64,000 nucleotides of DNA from Harmothoe impar. Taxonomy: Eukaryota; Annelida; Polychaeta; Phyllodocida; Polynoidae. The DNA lies in contig OX381714.1 in assembly GCA_947462335.1 (NCBI GenBank), forward strand, positions 39,281,360 through 39,345,359. Reading direction: 5' to 3'. This document shows positions 44,190 to 55,139 of this stretch, piece after piece; within the stretch, counting starts at the first letter, position 1; the number at the start of each line of letters is the position of its first letter. The notes under the pieces were generated by a model. It had not been told where the DNA came from. It did not search any database and worked only from the letters and a program-made list of their open reading frames with translations. A program made the position numbers and the translations under genes.

Positions 44190-47100
44190 GTACAGGTGAG
44201 CGACATTACACATGTAGTTACACGTACTTTGTGTGAGGTTTTTGGTTCTAAAATTTGACATTTTTACAGACTGCTTTTCTATATGATAACGCACCGATTC
44301 CAGGATGTATTCAAAATACATGGACTTGTAGGTTGGCCTTGCAAAGTATGCTATATATACACCCTCTACATGGCAGTAGCAATCGTTACATGCATAAATG
44401 TTTTGATTGAATGCAACTAGACTAAGTGGCAGATTTAGAGGGTTTGCAAACATTCAATAGACAACTGATCTGAATTGTAAGGAGATTTCTCCCGATAGCT
44501 ACCAACATGGTTAAACGTGCATGTAGAAGGGGCAATGGATATGAGCGACGTCAGTATCCACATGCATGCAGGGATGGGGCGGGGCCCGGGGGGCGGGGGC
44601 AAAATTAGACTCGGCCCCCGTCTGCATATGTACAGCTCGGTGTGGGGACACGGGTGGACGGGTCTGAGGGTGTGAGACTAGGGCAAAATCCGCGGGCAAA
44701 ACCTGCCAAGACAAAATGATTTATCCTTGTCATGCGCGATTGGTATATTCTAAATTGAGGAAACGTCTGGCTCTCTTAGTGTTAAAAGAGGGGCCATCTA
44801 ATCTTGACTCTAGCCTCGGCACGTGCATGGTGGCAGAGGGAACCCGATTGCATCCCGATTTATCCTTTATAGCACAACCCCACAAATATAGACACTACAT
44901 TTAGGACCGACCCCCTTGCCATGTGCCGAACGGCTCATTAATTCACAACAGGCACATCGGCCGAATAATTTCATTAGGAAGGGGATTAATTGAGGAAAGT
45001 GCGGGTAAACACGTCACTTCCGGTGCGATGTCGTCTGCTTTAGTCAATTGTCGTAAAGCAACCGGACATTGTCGCAAAACACCGGATATTCGATCAAATC
45101 GTGCAAAGACATGCAAAACGCCTTCCGTTTGCATGGGCTGGCCGGAAAACACGAATCGCTAGTGGACCCGTGCCACCGGGGCGGTGTGAATGAGGGTGGG
45201 GTAAGAAAAAAGAGAGCATGTGTCGTGGCTAGAGCTGGACTCAATTTCCCGCCTACTCAGAGGGGAAAAAAGAGATGGGAACACAAGGGCGCATGAGATG
45301 AGGACAATCAATTTGGTCGGCGAGAGAGTCGACATGATGAGGGCAAGCATGGGCTCATGGAGGGCCAGTGGGTGGGGTATGGAGAGGGGCCATGATGAGG
45401 GTGGGGTAGGGGTGGGCAGGGGGTGGGCAGGGGGGGGGGGGGTCATATGGAGTAGAGGATATACGGGCCCTCCTCTCACATCAGTATGCAGGCTTCATGG
45501 TAGGGCCGCCCATTAACAAATAACCCGTAATTGAATGTCATTTGCCCATTACCAGCGACGACTTTTGATTACGACCAATTTGCGCTGCTACTGCGGCGGA
45601 CGCGGTGGTTGTGTTCATGGGCTCCCAATATTGTATGAATATATGTATATACATATACATGTAGGTTTCCTCAGTATCCCTATATCTACCATGTCTTGCT
45701 GCCCCATCCTCTGTATATTAATGCTGTACATGACGCTTCCACCATACATGTATCCTGTATCTTTTATCCTTATATTAATTCACTTTGTGCCACACAAAGT
45801 AAAAAATGCCAACGACCGCTTACGTCCCCTCACCCCCCCCCCCAAAAAAAATCCTTCTTATCCTTGTTTCATGTTAAATCCATGTATATAATTTAAAGGA
45901 TATACCCTAATTTTACAGCCCAAAATAATGTCCCTGTCCTCTTGCTACCCTGCCCAACTCCATACACCCCCACCCCCGCAGCGTACACACTCATGATAGG
46001 GGCGGGGATTATTTTGGTGCGCGGAAGTAGTGCTCTGAGTGGAGCACCAAAAGTGGCGTTTGTAATGGCGGTAATTCGATTTGGGCGATGGAGTCAATTA
46101 TTACATGTCGGCGTGCGACAGTCATCCCATCTACTGGGTGTGGGTATTATATACCAGAGGATGCTGGGGCCAAAGAGCAGGTTGGTTTCAAGTCACCCGA
46201 TTGGGTCTATAGCGACACATGCCCTATACTCCACGAACACTGTAAGACAATAATTGTCTTTTCATACATGGCCCATGAGATTTATAGATTATGTACAACA
46301 CAACGTGCCACTTCTAGATCGTGCGTTGACATGGTTCAAAGTTCCATCATATGGCCACTCAAAAAAAAGTAGTTTCTCATCAGCAAGGCCTGAGAAATCT
46401 GACGAGGGAGGCTTTTTTTAGAATTTATTTTTTCACTTGCAGGCCAAAATATATAGGATGATTTACCTACTTCTGTGGCCAAAATTTACATTTTATTGGT
46501 CAAGAATTAATTGATCTTTAAAAGTGGAGAAAATGTAAATTATTTCTATACCACTGCATGCTGGCATTATTAGCTTTAGTGTGATACCAAATATGACCAA
46601 TTTTGTCCATTTTATCAGTTTTTTTTCATCAAAATTTGGCAAAAAGAAAAAAAAGTTTTCCTCAAAACCTGATTTTTATGACACGCGAGTGGCCTATATA
46701 TCAAACCAATCACCTCGCGAAGGAACTAGTCATGGGCTAATTAAGGGTGGGGCAAATGAAAATAAAATGAAAATGAAAAAAGGCCTGCCGGGCCATGTCT
46801 TTCAGGCAATGTCACGGGAAACCAACCATTATTTGTTTTGGTCCGGGCATGCGATTGGGAATATGGGTGAGGATACTGGTCACTGCAGGGAGGATGCTGG
46901 GCGTTGGTTAGGACGAATTCTGCAGATAATGAGTCGATATCCTGATTGTGTGGTATATAGGGGCGGCAAATTGGAGTAGGTTCTTTTTGTAATGCTTTGT
47001 GATGGAAGTATTGGTCATATCTGTCTGTACATTGATGCTGAATGACTCTATTATAAGGTATAGGGACCAATGAAGAGCATAATGGTCAATTGTTGTCAGT

Positions 47101-50100
47101 TGTGCTCCAGAGTATGTCGAATGCATCTATAGATATGATTGGGATGGTGGTCCATATCGGCATTCTATTCTTAGATAATTATACTTGTCTTAGAATATCA
47201 CCGGTATATGGCTGTGTCTCACGGGATCAATACAAGTTGATAGTCTTTGGCCGGGTGACGTCTTTGACTGGGTGACGTGGTTGACAGGCAAGCTTCTAAA
47301 CAGCTAAAATGGGGGCTATATGCACACAGAAATGCTGGGAAAGGGTTTAAATGGATATTTTAACACTATATTACAAATTTCCTGGCATTTCTGTCTTCAT
47401 AGCCCACATTTCAGCTGATCTGCAGCTTGCCGGTCAAAGGTGTCACCCGGTCAAAGATGTCACCTCTCAAAGACGTCACCCGGTCAAAGATTATTAACTT
47501 GTATTGATCTGGTGAAACGCAGCCCTATGTAGGATTGAATTATTGCTATCAACCCCGGTTGCTGGAAGTTTGTTGCATGCTATAATGATATATGTGTCCA
47601 ATATTACTGTAATGACATAGACAGTATTAGGCCCTAATGGTATATATTTAGGTACTTCCACCTATTTGGGAATGGGAAATGGTTTAGTGCACCCGGCCCG
47701 CCTTCATCCTTACAATGACGCCCATATAGTTACTTCAAATACTCAAGTAGGCAGGTGGAATATTGTTAGTTGTCATGTCTAACATGTGATGCACTGAAAA
47801 ATGAACTTGAAATAAACTGATATTTTTGGATCTGGGAATTTCGTGGGATGCTCTTTCACACTAAATTGTCAAAATCCAGAACCAAGGGCTGTTCGCCACA
47901 TGCTCACCAAATTGTCCATTCTAACTATTATAATAACCACTTCCATGGTACTTGCTATGAAATATAGTGTTAACACAATGTCATGTTTTTGATTTTCTAA
48001 ATATAAAACAGACAACTAGATTCCCAACCTGGTTATTTTTATTAAATATTCCAACCTACACTTTCGGGTTGACCTAAGCCTTCACCAAAGATTGTCATGT
48101 TTTGTGACGTCACAATTTTGGCTTTATCCACTGCCTATGTGCACAGGTTGCTGCACTGATTGGTACACTGATTGGTGCACTGATTGATACACTGATTGGT
48201 GCACTGATTGATACACTGATTGGTGCATTGATTGGTACTTTTACTCCAACGCACAGCAGGCACTTCTAGAACATTTTATTGCGTCTCTAGTAGCCACTTG
48301 TATAGTGACTTGTATAGCAGGTTTAACTGGCAGCCAACCAACGTGTTGAAGTGGTAACTTGTATAGCAGGTTTAACTTGTGGCAAACCACAGTGTTGGAA
48401 TGTGGAATGTTAGCTTGTATAGCAGGTTTAACTGCCTGCCAACCACAGTATGAAGTGATAACTTGTATAGCAGGTTGAACTGGCTGCCAACCACAGTACT
48501 GAAGTAATAACTTGTGTAACAGGTTTAATAACTAGCTGCCAAACACAGTGTTGAGGTGATAACTTGTGTAACAGGTTGAACTGGCTGCCAACTACATTGT
48601 TGAAGTGATGGTGTACATAGATACCGACTTGACCCCCTCACTGTGCCAGGTTATGATGAGTGTGTGATTGTGGTGGTTATTTACTCTCCCTGGTCACTTA
48701 GTCATACACCCCAGTTATAATCTAACATACTGACAGCCCCATCACCAAGCTTGTACATCACACCATGCCTACTGAAGGGCACAGCATATTATATACATGT
48801 CCATAATAGTACTATAATGTATAATAATGGAGACCTCTAAATCATCACCATTACATGACTGTGTCCATATTTATACATGAACTGTGATGTGAAAGTCAAT
48901 GTAATTATATTCATGTGTACTATTATAATGTTATCGAATGTTCCATCACATATTTCATATAAGAGCAGCTCTTGCGCCGGTGGTAGAGCTAGGTTCTGCC
49001 GAAACCTCTCAAATAGGTGCCGGTCTCCGTTTTTCGAGGTGCTTAAAGCTTGACCGTCATAGTTGAAGTGAGCCAAAAGCACTTTTGGATATAGTTCAGT
49101 TTTGATTCACAAGAGGGATCTTAAGGGCTGGAAGCTCAGCCCTTACAGGCACAGGATAGGGTGAATATATTGTAGCTGGACAATGTTCAGAGGGTCCCCC
49201 AATCCAAATACTGCTGCCCTCTGGTGGAACTGTTATTTTAGTCCATGTATGGAAAATGCTGAACTTATTCCCTGACGGCCCAGCTTTAAATGCAAATTAA
49301 ATTACTTAATATGTTAACAAGTTCATGAACCTGACAATTCTATTCTGTACCCAGCTTTGCCATGTAAAAGCTTACGTATTTAATTGACATATGCCTCAAC
49401 CAAAAGCTGTAATTCTATGAAAGTGACAGAACATTATATAACCTTTGACTTTTCACCCATCAGGACGACCTTCACAGCCTACCAACTGGAGGAGATGGAG
49501 AAGGCCTTTGAGAGGGCTCCTTACCCCGACGTGTTTGCACGGGAGGAACTAGCCATGCGCATCGGTCTCAGTGAAAGCAGAGTTCAGGTAAGATAACAGA
49601 GATAAACCCCTTTCTATTCTAGATGACAATCTTGAGCACAGTAATTAGAAATGAGAGAGATGCATGCAGCCCTACTTAGACCTATGTCAGCAGCATCTAC
49701 TTTGACCTTTACCCAGTAAACAAAAAACGTTATACAACGTTATATATACCGTTTCTCTATTGTCGTCTATCGTGACAAAACGTTACATAACGCTAAATAC
49801 GTTATTTTGACGTAACATAACGTATTTTTGTCAGCTGGGTATATCAACACAATCTGCTCAAACCTATGTTAGCAGAATCCACACATGTATACAGAACCTA
49901 CACAGACAATTATGTCAGTAAACCGGCTCAGACATTATGTCAGCAGAACTCATTTTGATAACAGAATTGTTGTATTATGTGAGTATAATCTACTCAGTGG
50001 TTATTACTTTAACATACTCTACCAAGACTCACAACGAAAAGAATACATTGTTTACCCTGGCTCACAATCAGCTGGTGAACCTGATTAAAGGAAAATGGAA

Positions 50101-51492
50101 ACTAATCAGTTGCAGTTAATTCAATCTAATTGACATTTTGATCTATGACTCACGTCGCACACTCCATATATGGCCAGATATATACTTTGCAGCATTAATT
50201 GGATCGCGTGCAACTAATGAGATTCTGAATTTGAATGCTCAATGATTGTTATAAGCCCATCCACCAGGAGTTCAATGACAAGTATCATGCGATCCCTTCT
50301 ATGGTAATGAGGAGTAAGAAAAAAGAAGCATACCACTGTGTTGGCTAGGATTCCTTACAATTGACAAGAGAAAAAAAGCCTCAACTCATTGACAAAACCA
50401 AGGTTGATACTTCTTCCATCTGCATAGATATTAAAACAATTTGACTTATGACAGGACGCCTAGCCCTACTTTAACATTGCTCTAGACGTATACACATTTC
50501 CGTAATCGACTTGATCTGTAATATAGAAATGCCACAACTTTAATAATTGGGATGTTACTATCAATTTCCATACTATTTCTTTCACAGGTTTGGTTTCAAA
50601 ACCGGCGTGCCAAATGGAGGAAGAAAGAGACACCCAAGAAGACAACAGTTAACTACCACACAGGTAATTATAAGTGCATATCAATAACTTTGAAACGATA
50701 AATCCCAGCAGTGCCAAAGGTATTAAATGTTGAGTGCTACCTGTGAGTAGCTCCTGTGAAATGTTAGGCTTTCTGCCTTCCTTAAAGAGGTATGCTTTCG
50801 TTGAACTAAAAGTTACTCTCTCAAACATAACCTACAGAATCACACATGCCCCGACTCTTTAGTAGTTTAAACCTTTTTGATGATGCTTACTTAAATCTCA
50901 TTTGAATGTCTTATGTTTTGCAAGAAAGAAAAGAGAAACCCTGTCTGGCGTGATTCCAGCATTAAAATATAGTTATTGACCAGAATTATTTAACAAACAT
51001 TATCATTTTTTATTTCCACCTACAGCATACAACTCCATGACGCAGGCCTCCCCTTACCTGTCCAGCATACCCACCGCCACTACCTCGTCATCCTACGTCT
51101 GCCCCATGGATCGGTGGCCTCTGCTGACGTCACCATATGACGTCACAGCCAACATGGCCGCCAATGGCCTTCACTCCCGCCTCGCGCCCTATGTTTCCTC
51201 AATGCCTTACTCAGCCTATGCAAGCCTAAACTCAGGGGCACTTGGCCCTGCCTGCGGTCTTCCCACATGCCATGGACAAACTTTGGCTGACTCTATGTTG
51301 GCCAATATGGCTGCTGCCGCCAGACCACTTCCGGCCCATGCGCATGCACATGCGCATTCAAGCATGCATAATAATGGACTTCCGGAAATGGCGGCATTGA
51401 ACATGGACTTGGACGCAGAATGTAAGAGAATCAACAGCTTACACTCACTCAGACTCAAAGCCAAAGATCACACGAGTTCTGTTCCATTTTAA
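44051..51492 (+). CDS. repo: repo-type paired-like homeobox transcription factor (5' end not certain)
   Basis: Exons 44051-44189, 49464-49587, 50588-50663 and 51026-51492 join in frame. The homeodomain reads [20 protein letters not shown], then [20 protein letters not shown], then [35 protein letters not shown] and SESRVQ are repo hallmarks, distinct from Alx, Arx, Drgx and Rax. Gln50, Trp48 and Asn51 are present. One intron falls between homeodomain residues 46 and 47, the classic paired-class site; another splits Arg5. Near the C terminus, [14 protein letters not shown] is an OAR-type motif. A Ser/Pro-rich stretch precedes the homeodomain, and a HAHAHAH run lies in the last exon. In flies Repo specifies glia; the role here is unknown. 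Exon 1 is missing or is the candidate at 22072. Confidence 0.93.
44190..46980 (+). other. repo intron, first part, no other gene seen
   Basis: Contains G-rich runs (about 45360-45440), a C run near 45832 and several homeodomain-type ATTA cores near 44936-44995. Open frames here (for example 45220-45516, 46581-46979) have no recognisable domain and no splice support. Confidence 0.5.
47210..47524. repeat. Long inverted repeat with GGGTGACGTC units
   Basis: The left arm starts GGCTGTGTCTCACGGGATCA; the right arm reads back GGCTGCGTTTCACCAGATCA, and the arms match for about 80-100 bp. CGGGTGACGTCTTTGA-type units occur two or three times per arm. It lies in the repo intron. Confidence 0.82.
48157..48610. 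repeat. Two adjacent minisatellites
   Basis: 48157-48238 repeats CACTGATTGGTG/ACACTGATTGGT units of about 14-15 bp. 48290-48610 repeats a ~60-bp unit marked by AACTTGTATAGCAGGTTTAA and CTGCCAACCACAGT about six times. Both are in the repo intron. Confidence 0.85.
49033..49290 (-). repeat. Dispersed repeat, copy B
   Basis: Inverted copy of 10605-10857. It ends about 175 bp before the homeobox exon at 49464. Confidence 0.8.
49464..49587 (+). CDS. repo: repo exon, homeodomain helices 1-2
   Basis: Acceptor TTTTCACCCATCAG and donor TTCAG|GTAAGA. Encodes [20 protein letters not shown] through SESRVQ. Confidence 0.95.
49711..49840. repeat. Small AACGTTA-rich inverted repeat
   Basis: Starts ACCCAGTAAACAAAAAACGT; the right end reads back ACCCAGCTGACAAAAATACG. 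Inside are several (A)ACGTTA(T) palindromes. It lies in the intron between the first two homeodomain exons of this window. Confidence 0.7.
50588..50663 (+). CDS. repo: repo exon, homeodomain recognition helix
   Basis: Acceptor TTTCTTTCACAG and donor ACAG|GTAATT. Encodes [20 protein letters not shown], then VNYHT. Confidence 0.96.
51026..51492 (+). CDS. repo: repo last exon with OAR-type motif
   Basis: Acceptor TATTTCCACCTACAG. Starts [20 protein letters not shown] and runs to TAA at 51490-51492. Contains a His/Ala repeat encoded near 51340-51360 and the OAR-like [11 protein letters not shown] near the end, a position usual for that motif. Confidence 0.94.
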
Positions 51493-51687
51493 ATATTGCC
51501 AACATGGGCAAAAGGAACTTACTCTTTGTTAAGCCTTTAAAATTTGCAAATTATGTTAACCCTGACGTTAGCTGGCTGTAGACCCCTATTAAGTATTATG
51601 GATACTGGTGTCCTCCGACACTTAGCTTATTTGTTGCTTTCTGCCAGATGCAAAAGATAGTGGGCCGATTGTGGAAGGGTTGGTGTG

Positions 51688-51931
51688 CACAGAGAAAAGA
51701 AACAGCGTCAAAAGGGAGTCCAGGTTGCCTCCAGGATGACTCCCCTCTCTAGGGGAGTTCAGACTGCATAGGGGAGCCTAGGCGACTCCCTGGCTGACTA
51801 GGGAGTCACCTAGGGGAGTCACATAGCTCCCTGACTCACACAATGGAGCCAAACAAGGACCTGGCCTCCCCTATAGAGAGGGGAGTCATTCTGGAGACAA
51901 CCTGGACTCTCTTTTGACGTTGTTTTTTGTG
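51688..51931. repeat. CACAGAGAAAA-ended MITE-like element, GGGAGTC sub-repeats
   Basis: The left 40 bp nearly match the start of the element at 25301. The right end reads back CACAAAAAACAACGTCAAAA. TG flanks both sides. It lies about 195 bp after the repo stop codon, probably in or near the 3' UTR. Confidence 0.8.
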
Positions 51932-52865
51932 TGAGAACCTTCCAGGAGCCAGCTATGTTCAGGGTTACAGTGTAATGTAAAATATGATATTATGTATCAC
52001 TAAAATATCCCTCTTCAGGGAATAGTGAGGTGAAATCTAGTCATGTGCATGATCGGTAGATAGAAAGATAAAATGTTATGATATTTGTAATTATATTGTA
52101 AAGATAGTTTAAATTTGTTTGATAACACAACCTTAAACATGTTGAAGATTATCAGATGAGTAATGCCCACGTTTCAGGTCACAAACCAAAGTGAAATGTA
52201 ATTGCTTAACGTCTATCATAATAATGAGTAGCATTGTATTGATAAAATAATATAAATCTATGTATAAAGCTCTGCCAGTGAAATTGATGCAGATTGTAAA
52301 ATATTGCATGCCAAGGTACAAAATAATCTCTCACGTTGAGGCTTGCCTCTCAGTGGAACCCTGTCACTGGTTTCATATTTGGTGCTAAAAGTATACAAAT
52401 ACTACATGCCTTTGAATTCACGCAGGTATATAACGTTAAAATGCCTTTCTGAAAGATTCACACTGGTCAGCCTGTCAAGCTTTAAGTTAAGAACATCTTA
52501 TCTAATTTTGATAAGTCACTTTAGAATTTTGTCAAAAATTAATGGTCAAAATCACAGTGGCGTGGATGTTATCAGAATGCCTTGAAGGCGAGTGGAAGAG
52601 CGGTCCCAAGATCTCTTGAATACTTGATATTATGGGGACTAACGGCCAGTGTGCCTTATATTGCCTTTATATTGATATTACATTCCCCTGGAATCCTTTA
52701 TCATTCAATGCCATAGCTTCATTTACCACACTTCTAACTGTGAAAATAGTTGATTGTCTATGTTGTGTCGTACCTTCCATGTTGACTCATATCTTGAATA
52801 ATTATGCACGTATGAATTGTCCGTTTGTCTAGATGTAAGCACACCTTAGTTTCTGTGCGTGATAA

Positions 52866-52990
52866 CACAGAGAAAGTGAAGGGAGTCAAGTGATAGGGGA
52901 GTCAAGTGACTCCATTTCTAGGTTCAGTTGGGTTATCTGTCAGACAGAATCTGAATGACAATCACTTGATTCTTTTTTTCTTTCTCTGTG
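52866..52990. repeat. Small CACAGAGAAAG-ended element
   Basis: 125 bp. The right end reads back CACAGAGAAAGAAAAAAAGA. Its interior has GGGAGTCAAGTGA copies. The flanks (AA and TT) do not form a duplication, unlike the relatives. Confidence 0.65.
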
Positions 52991-53469
52991 TTCGTTTGAT
53001 TTGCCATTAAGATTTTGCTTTAATTTCCATATTCCTTCAAGAATATTCACCATAAATTATAATGTATTATTTTAGAAATCATTGTAATTTCCCCAAAGGA
53101 GAGTGTGTGTGGTAGTTGTTACGCCCCATTTGTCTGTAGGTCTGAATTCTAGTATGTGTTCATGTTTTAGTCCTGATCACACTTTGAGTGTGTATGTGTA
53201 GACTCCTTGGTTGTGAGTAGCTTTTATCACTTTAGATGTAGTAATTACACCTTAGTCCTATAATTTGGTTAGGTTTTATCTAATTGTCTTCGCCTGATTT
53301 CCTTCCAATTCAATCTAACATGTAGTTTAGAAATTATCATTTCAGTGTTGACTCAATCTTAGAACACACATTAGACTTACATTTTCAATTCTCTTGAAGT
53401 TTCATTGTCGTTCCTTCGTTCATTTCATTAGTTTTCATACTTTTTGATGGTTTTATTTGGTTAATTATG

Positions 53470-55030
53470 TCTATTGTCCACAGTGAATGTGTGTCTTAAA
53501 TGTGGACCTTTGTTAAACTCTTCTCTGTGTTCACAGTGGGGTTGTCTTTGATTTGGTCCTTTCTTAATTTGTTTTCCATGGTGTCACTGTGTAACCTAAT
53601 CTCAACGTCCACAGTGAATTTGTTTCATTAGTTTGGTCCTCTGTTAAATTCCTCTATATGTTGTGTTGCCCAAAATCAATATCAATAGTGAGTGTGTTTC
53701 TTTAGTTTGGTCCGTTGCTAATTTTTTTTTATAAAACCGTGTGTCCCCTGAAATCAGTGTCAACAGTGGGTGTGTTCATTTAATTTGCTTCTTTTTTAAC
53801 TAGGTTTAAAAAAATATTATGTCACCCGAATTCAACGTCCACGGTGAATGCGTCTTTTTTTGGTCCATTATTAATTTATTTTCTATTTCATTACCTGAAA
53901 TCAATGTCCACTGTGAATGTGTGTCTCTTAGTCTTAGTGTTAAATTCATCTGAATATTGTGCCACCTGAAATCAATGTCAACAGTGAGGGTGTCTCAATT
54001 TGGTCCTTAGTTATTCGTCTGTATGTTGTGTCAAATCGATGTTCACAGAGAGTGTGTGTCTTTAAGTTGGTCCTTTGTTAAATTTAAAGTAGGCAAATGT
54101 TTCTGTATGTTCTGTCACCTGAAGCCAATATCAACAGTGAGTGTGTTTCTTTAGTTTGGTCCTTTTTTTTTTAGATTGCTTTAAAAAAAATGTTGTGCCA
54201 CCTTAAATCAATGTCCACAGTGACTGTGTTTTTTTAACTTGGTCCTTTGTTAAATTTGTCTGTATGTTGTGTCACCTAACATCAATGTACACAATGGGTG
54301 TGTGTGCTTGATTTTGTTCTTTGTTAACTTTCTTCTTTCAAGAACGTCATGTCACCTGAAATCAATATGCTCAGTGGGTATATGTTTCAGTTTGGTCCTT
54401 GGTTAAATTCTTCTGTGAATGCTTGTCTTAATTCGGTCCTTAGTTGAATTCTTCTGAATGTTGTGTCACCTAAAATCAATGTCCACAGTAAGTGTCTTAA
54501 TTAAATTTGGTCCTTAGTTAAACTCTTCTGAATGTTGTGTCACCTGAAATCAATATCCCCAGTGTTTCAATTTGGTCCTTAGTTAAATTCGTCTGCATGT
54601 TGTGTCACCTGAAATTAATGTCCACAATGAGTGTGTGTTTTGATTAAGTATTTTGTTAATTTGTTTTGCACCAGCCGGATTTACTGTTGTTTTTATTCGT
54701 TATGCATGGCAATTAGTACATAGAAACTCACAAAGGTAGTTTAGATGCACATTTTTAGTTCTTTTTTAGATTTTATTGTCGTTTCCTTTTAATTTGTTTC
54801 CTTAATTTGGTCCTTAGTTAAACTCTTCTGAATGTTGTGTCTCCTGAAATCAATATCCACAGTGTGTATGTGTTTTTCAATTTGGTCCTTAGTTAAATTC
54901 TTCTGTTGTGTCACCTGAAATCAAAATTCACTGTGAGTGCTTGTCTTTATTAGTTGAACTCTTCTGAATGTTGTGTCACCTGAAATCAATATCCACAATG
55001 AGTGTGTGTCTTTGATTTAGTATTTTGTTA
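53470..55030. repeat. Diverged ~80-bp tandem repeat field
   Basis: Blocks close to TTTGGTCCTTAGTTAAATTC, TCTGTATGTTGTGTCACCTG and AAATCAATGTCCACAGTGAG cycle more than a dozen times with considerable drift. Near the 3' side a longer unit (CACCAGCC(G/T)GATTTACTGTT and onward through ACATAGAAACTCACAAAGGT) appears twice, at about 54672 and 55032. Confidence 0.8.
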
Positions 55031-55139
55031 ACTTGTTTTGCACCAGCCTGATTTACTGTTGTTTTATTCGTTATGCATGTCAATTAATACATAGAAACTC
55101 ACAAAGGTAGTTTAGATGCACCTTTTTAGTTCTTTTTAA

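Noticed and set aside
48290..48610. Regularly spaced repeats resembling a CRISPR array
   Set aside because: Units are diverged, contiguous ~60-bp tandem repeats in an animal intron, with no unique spacers.
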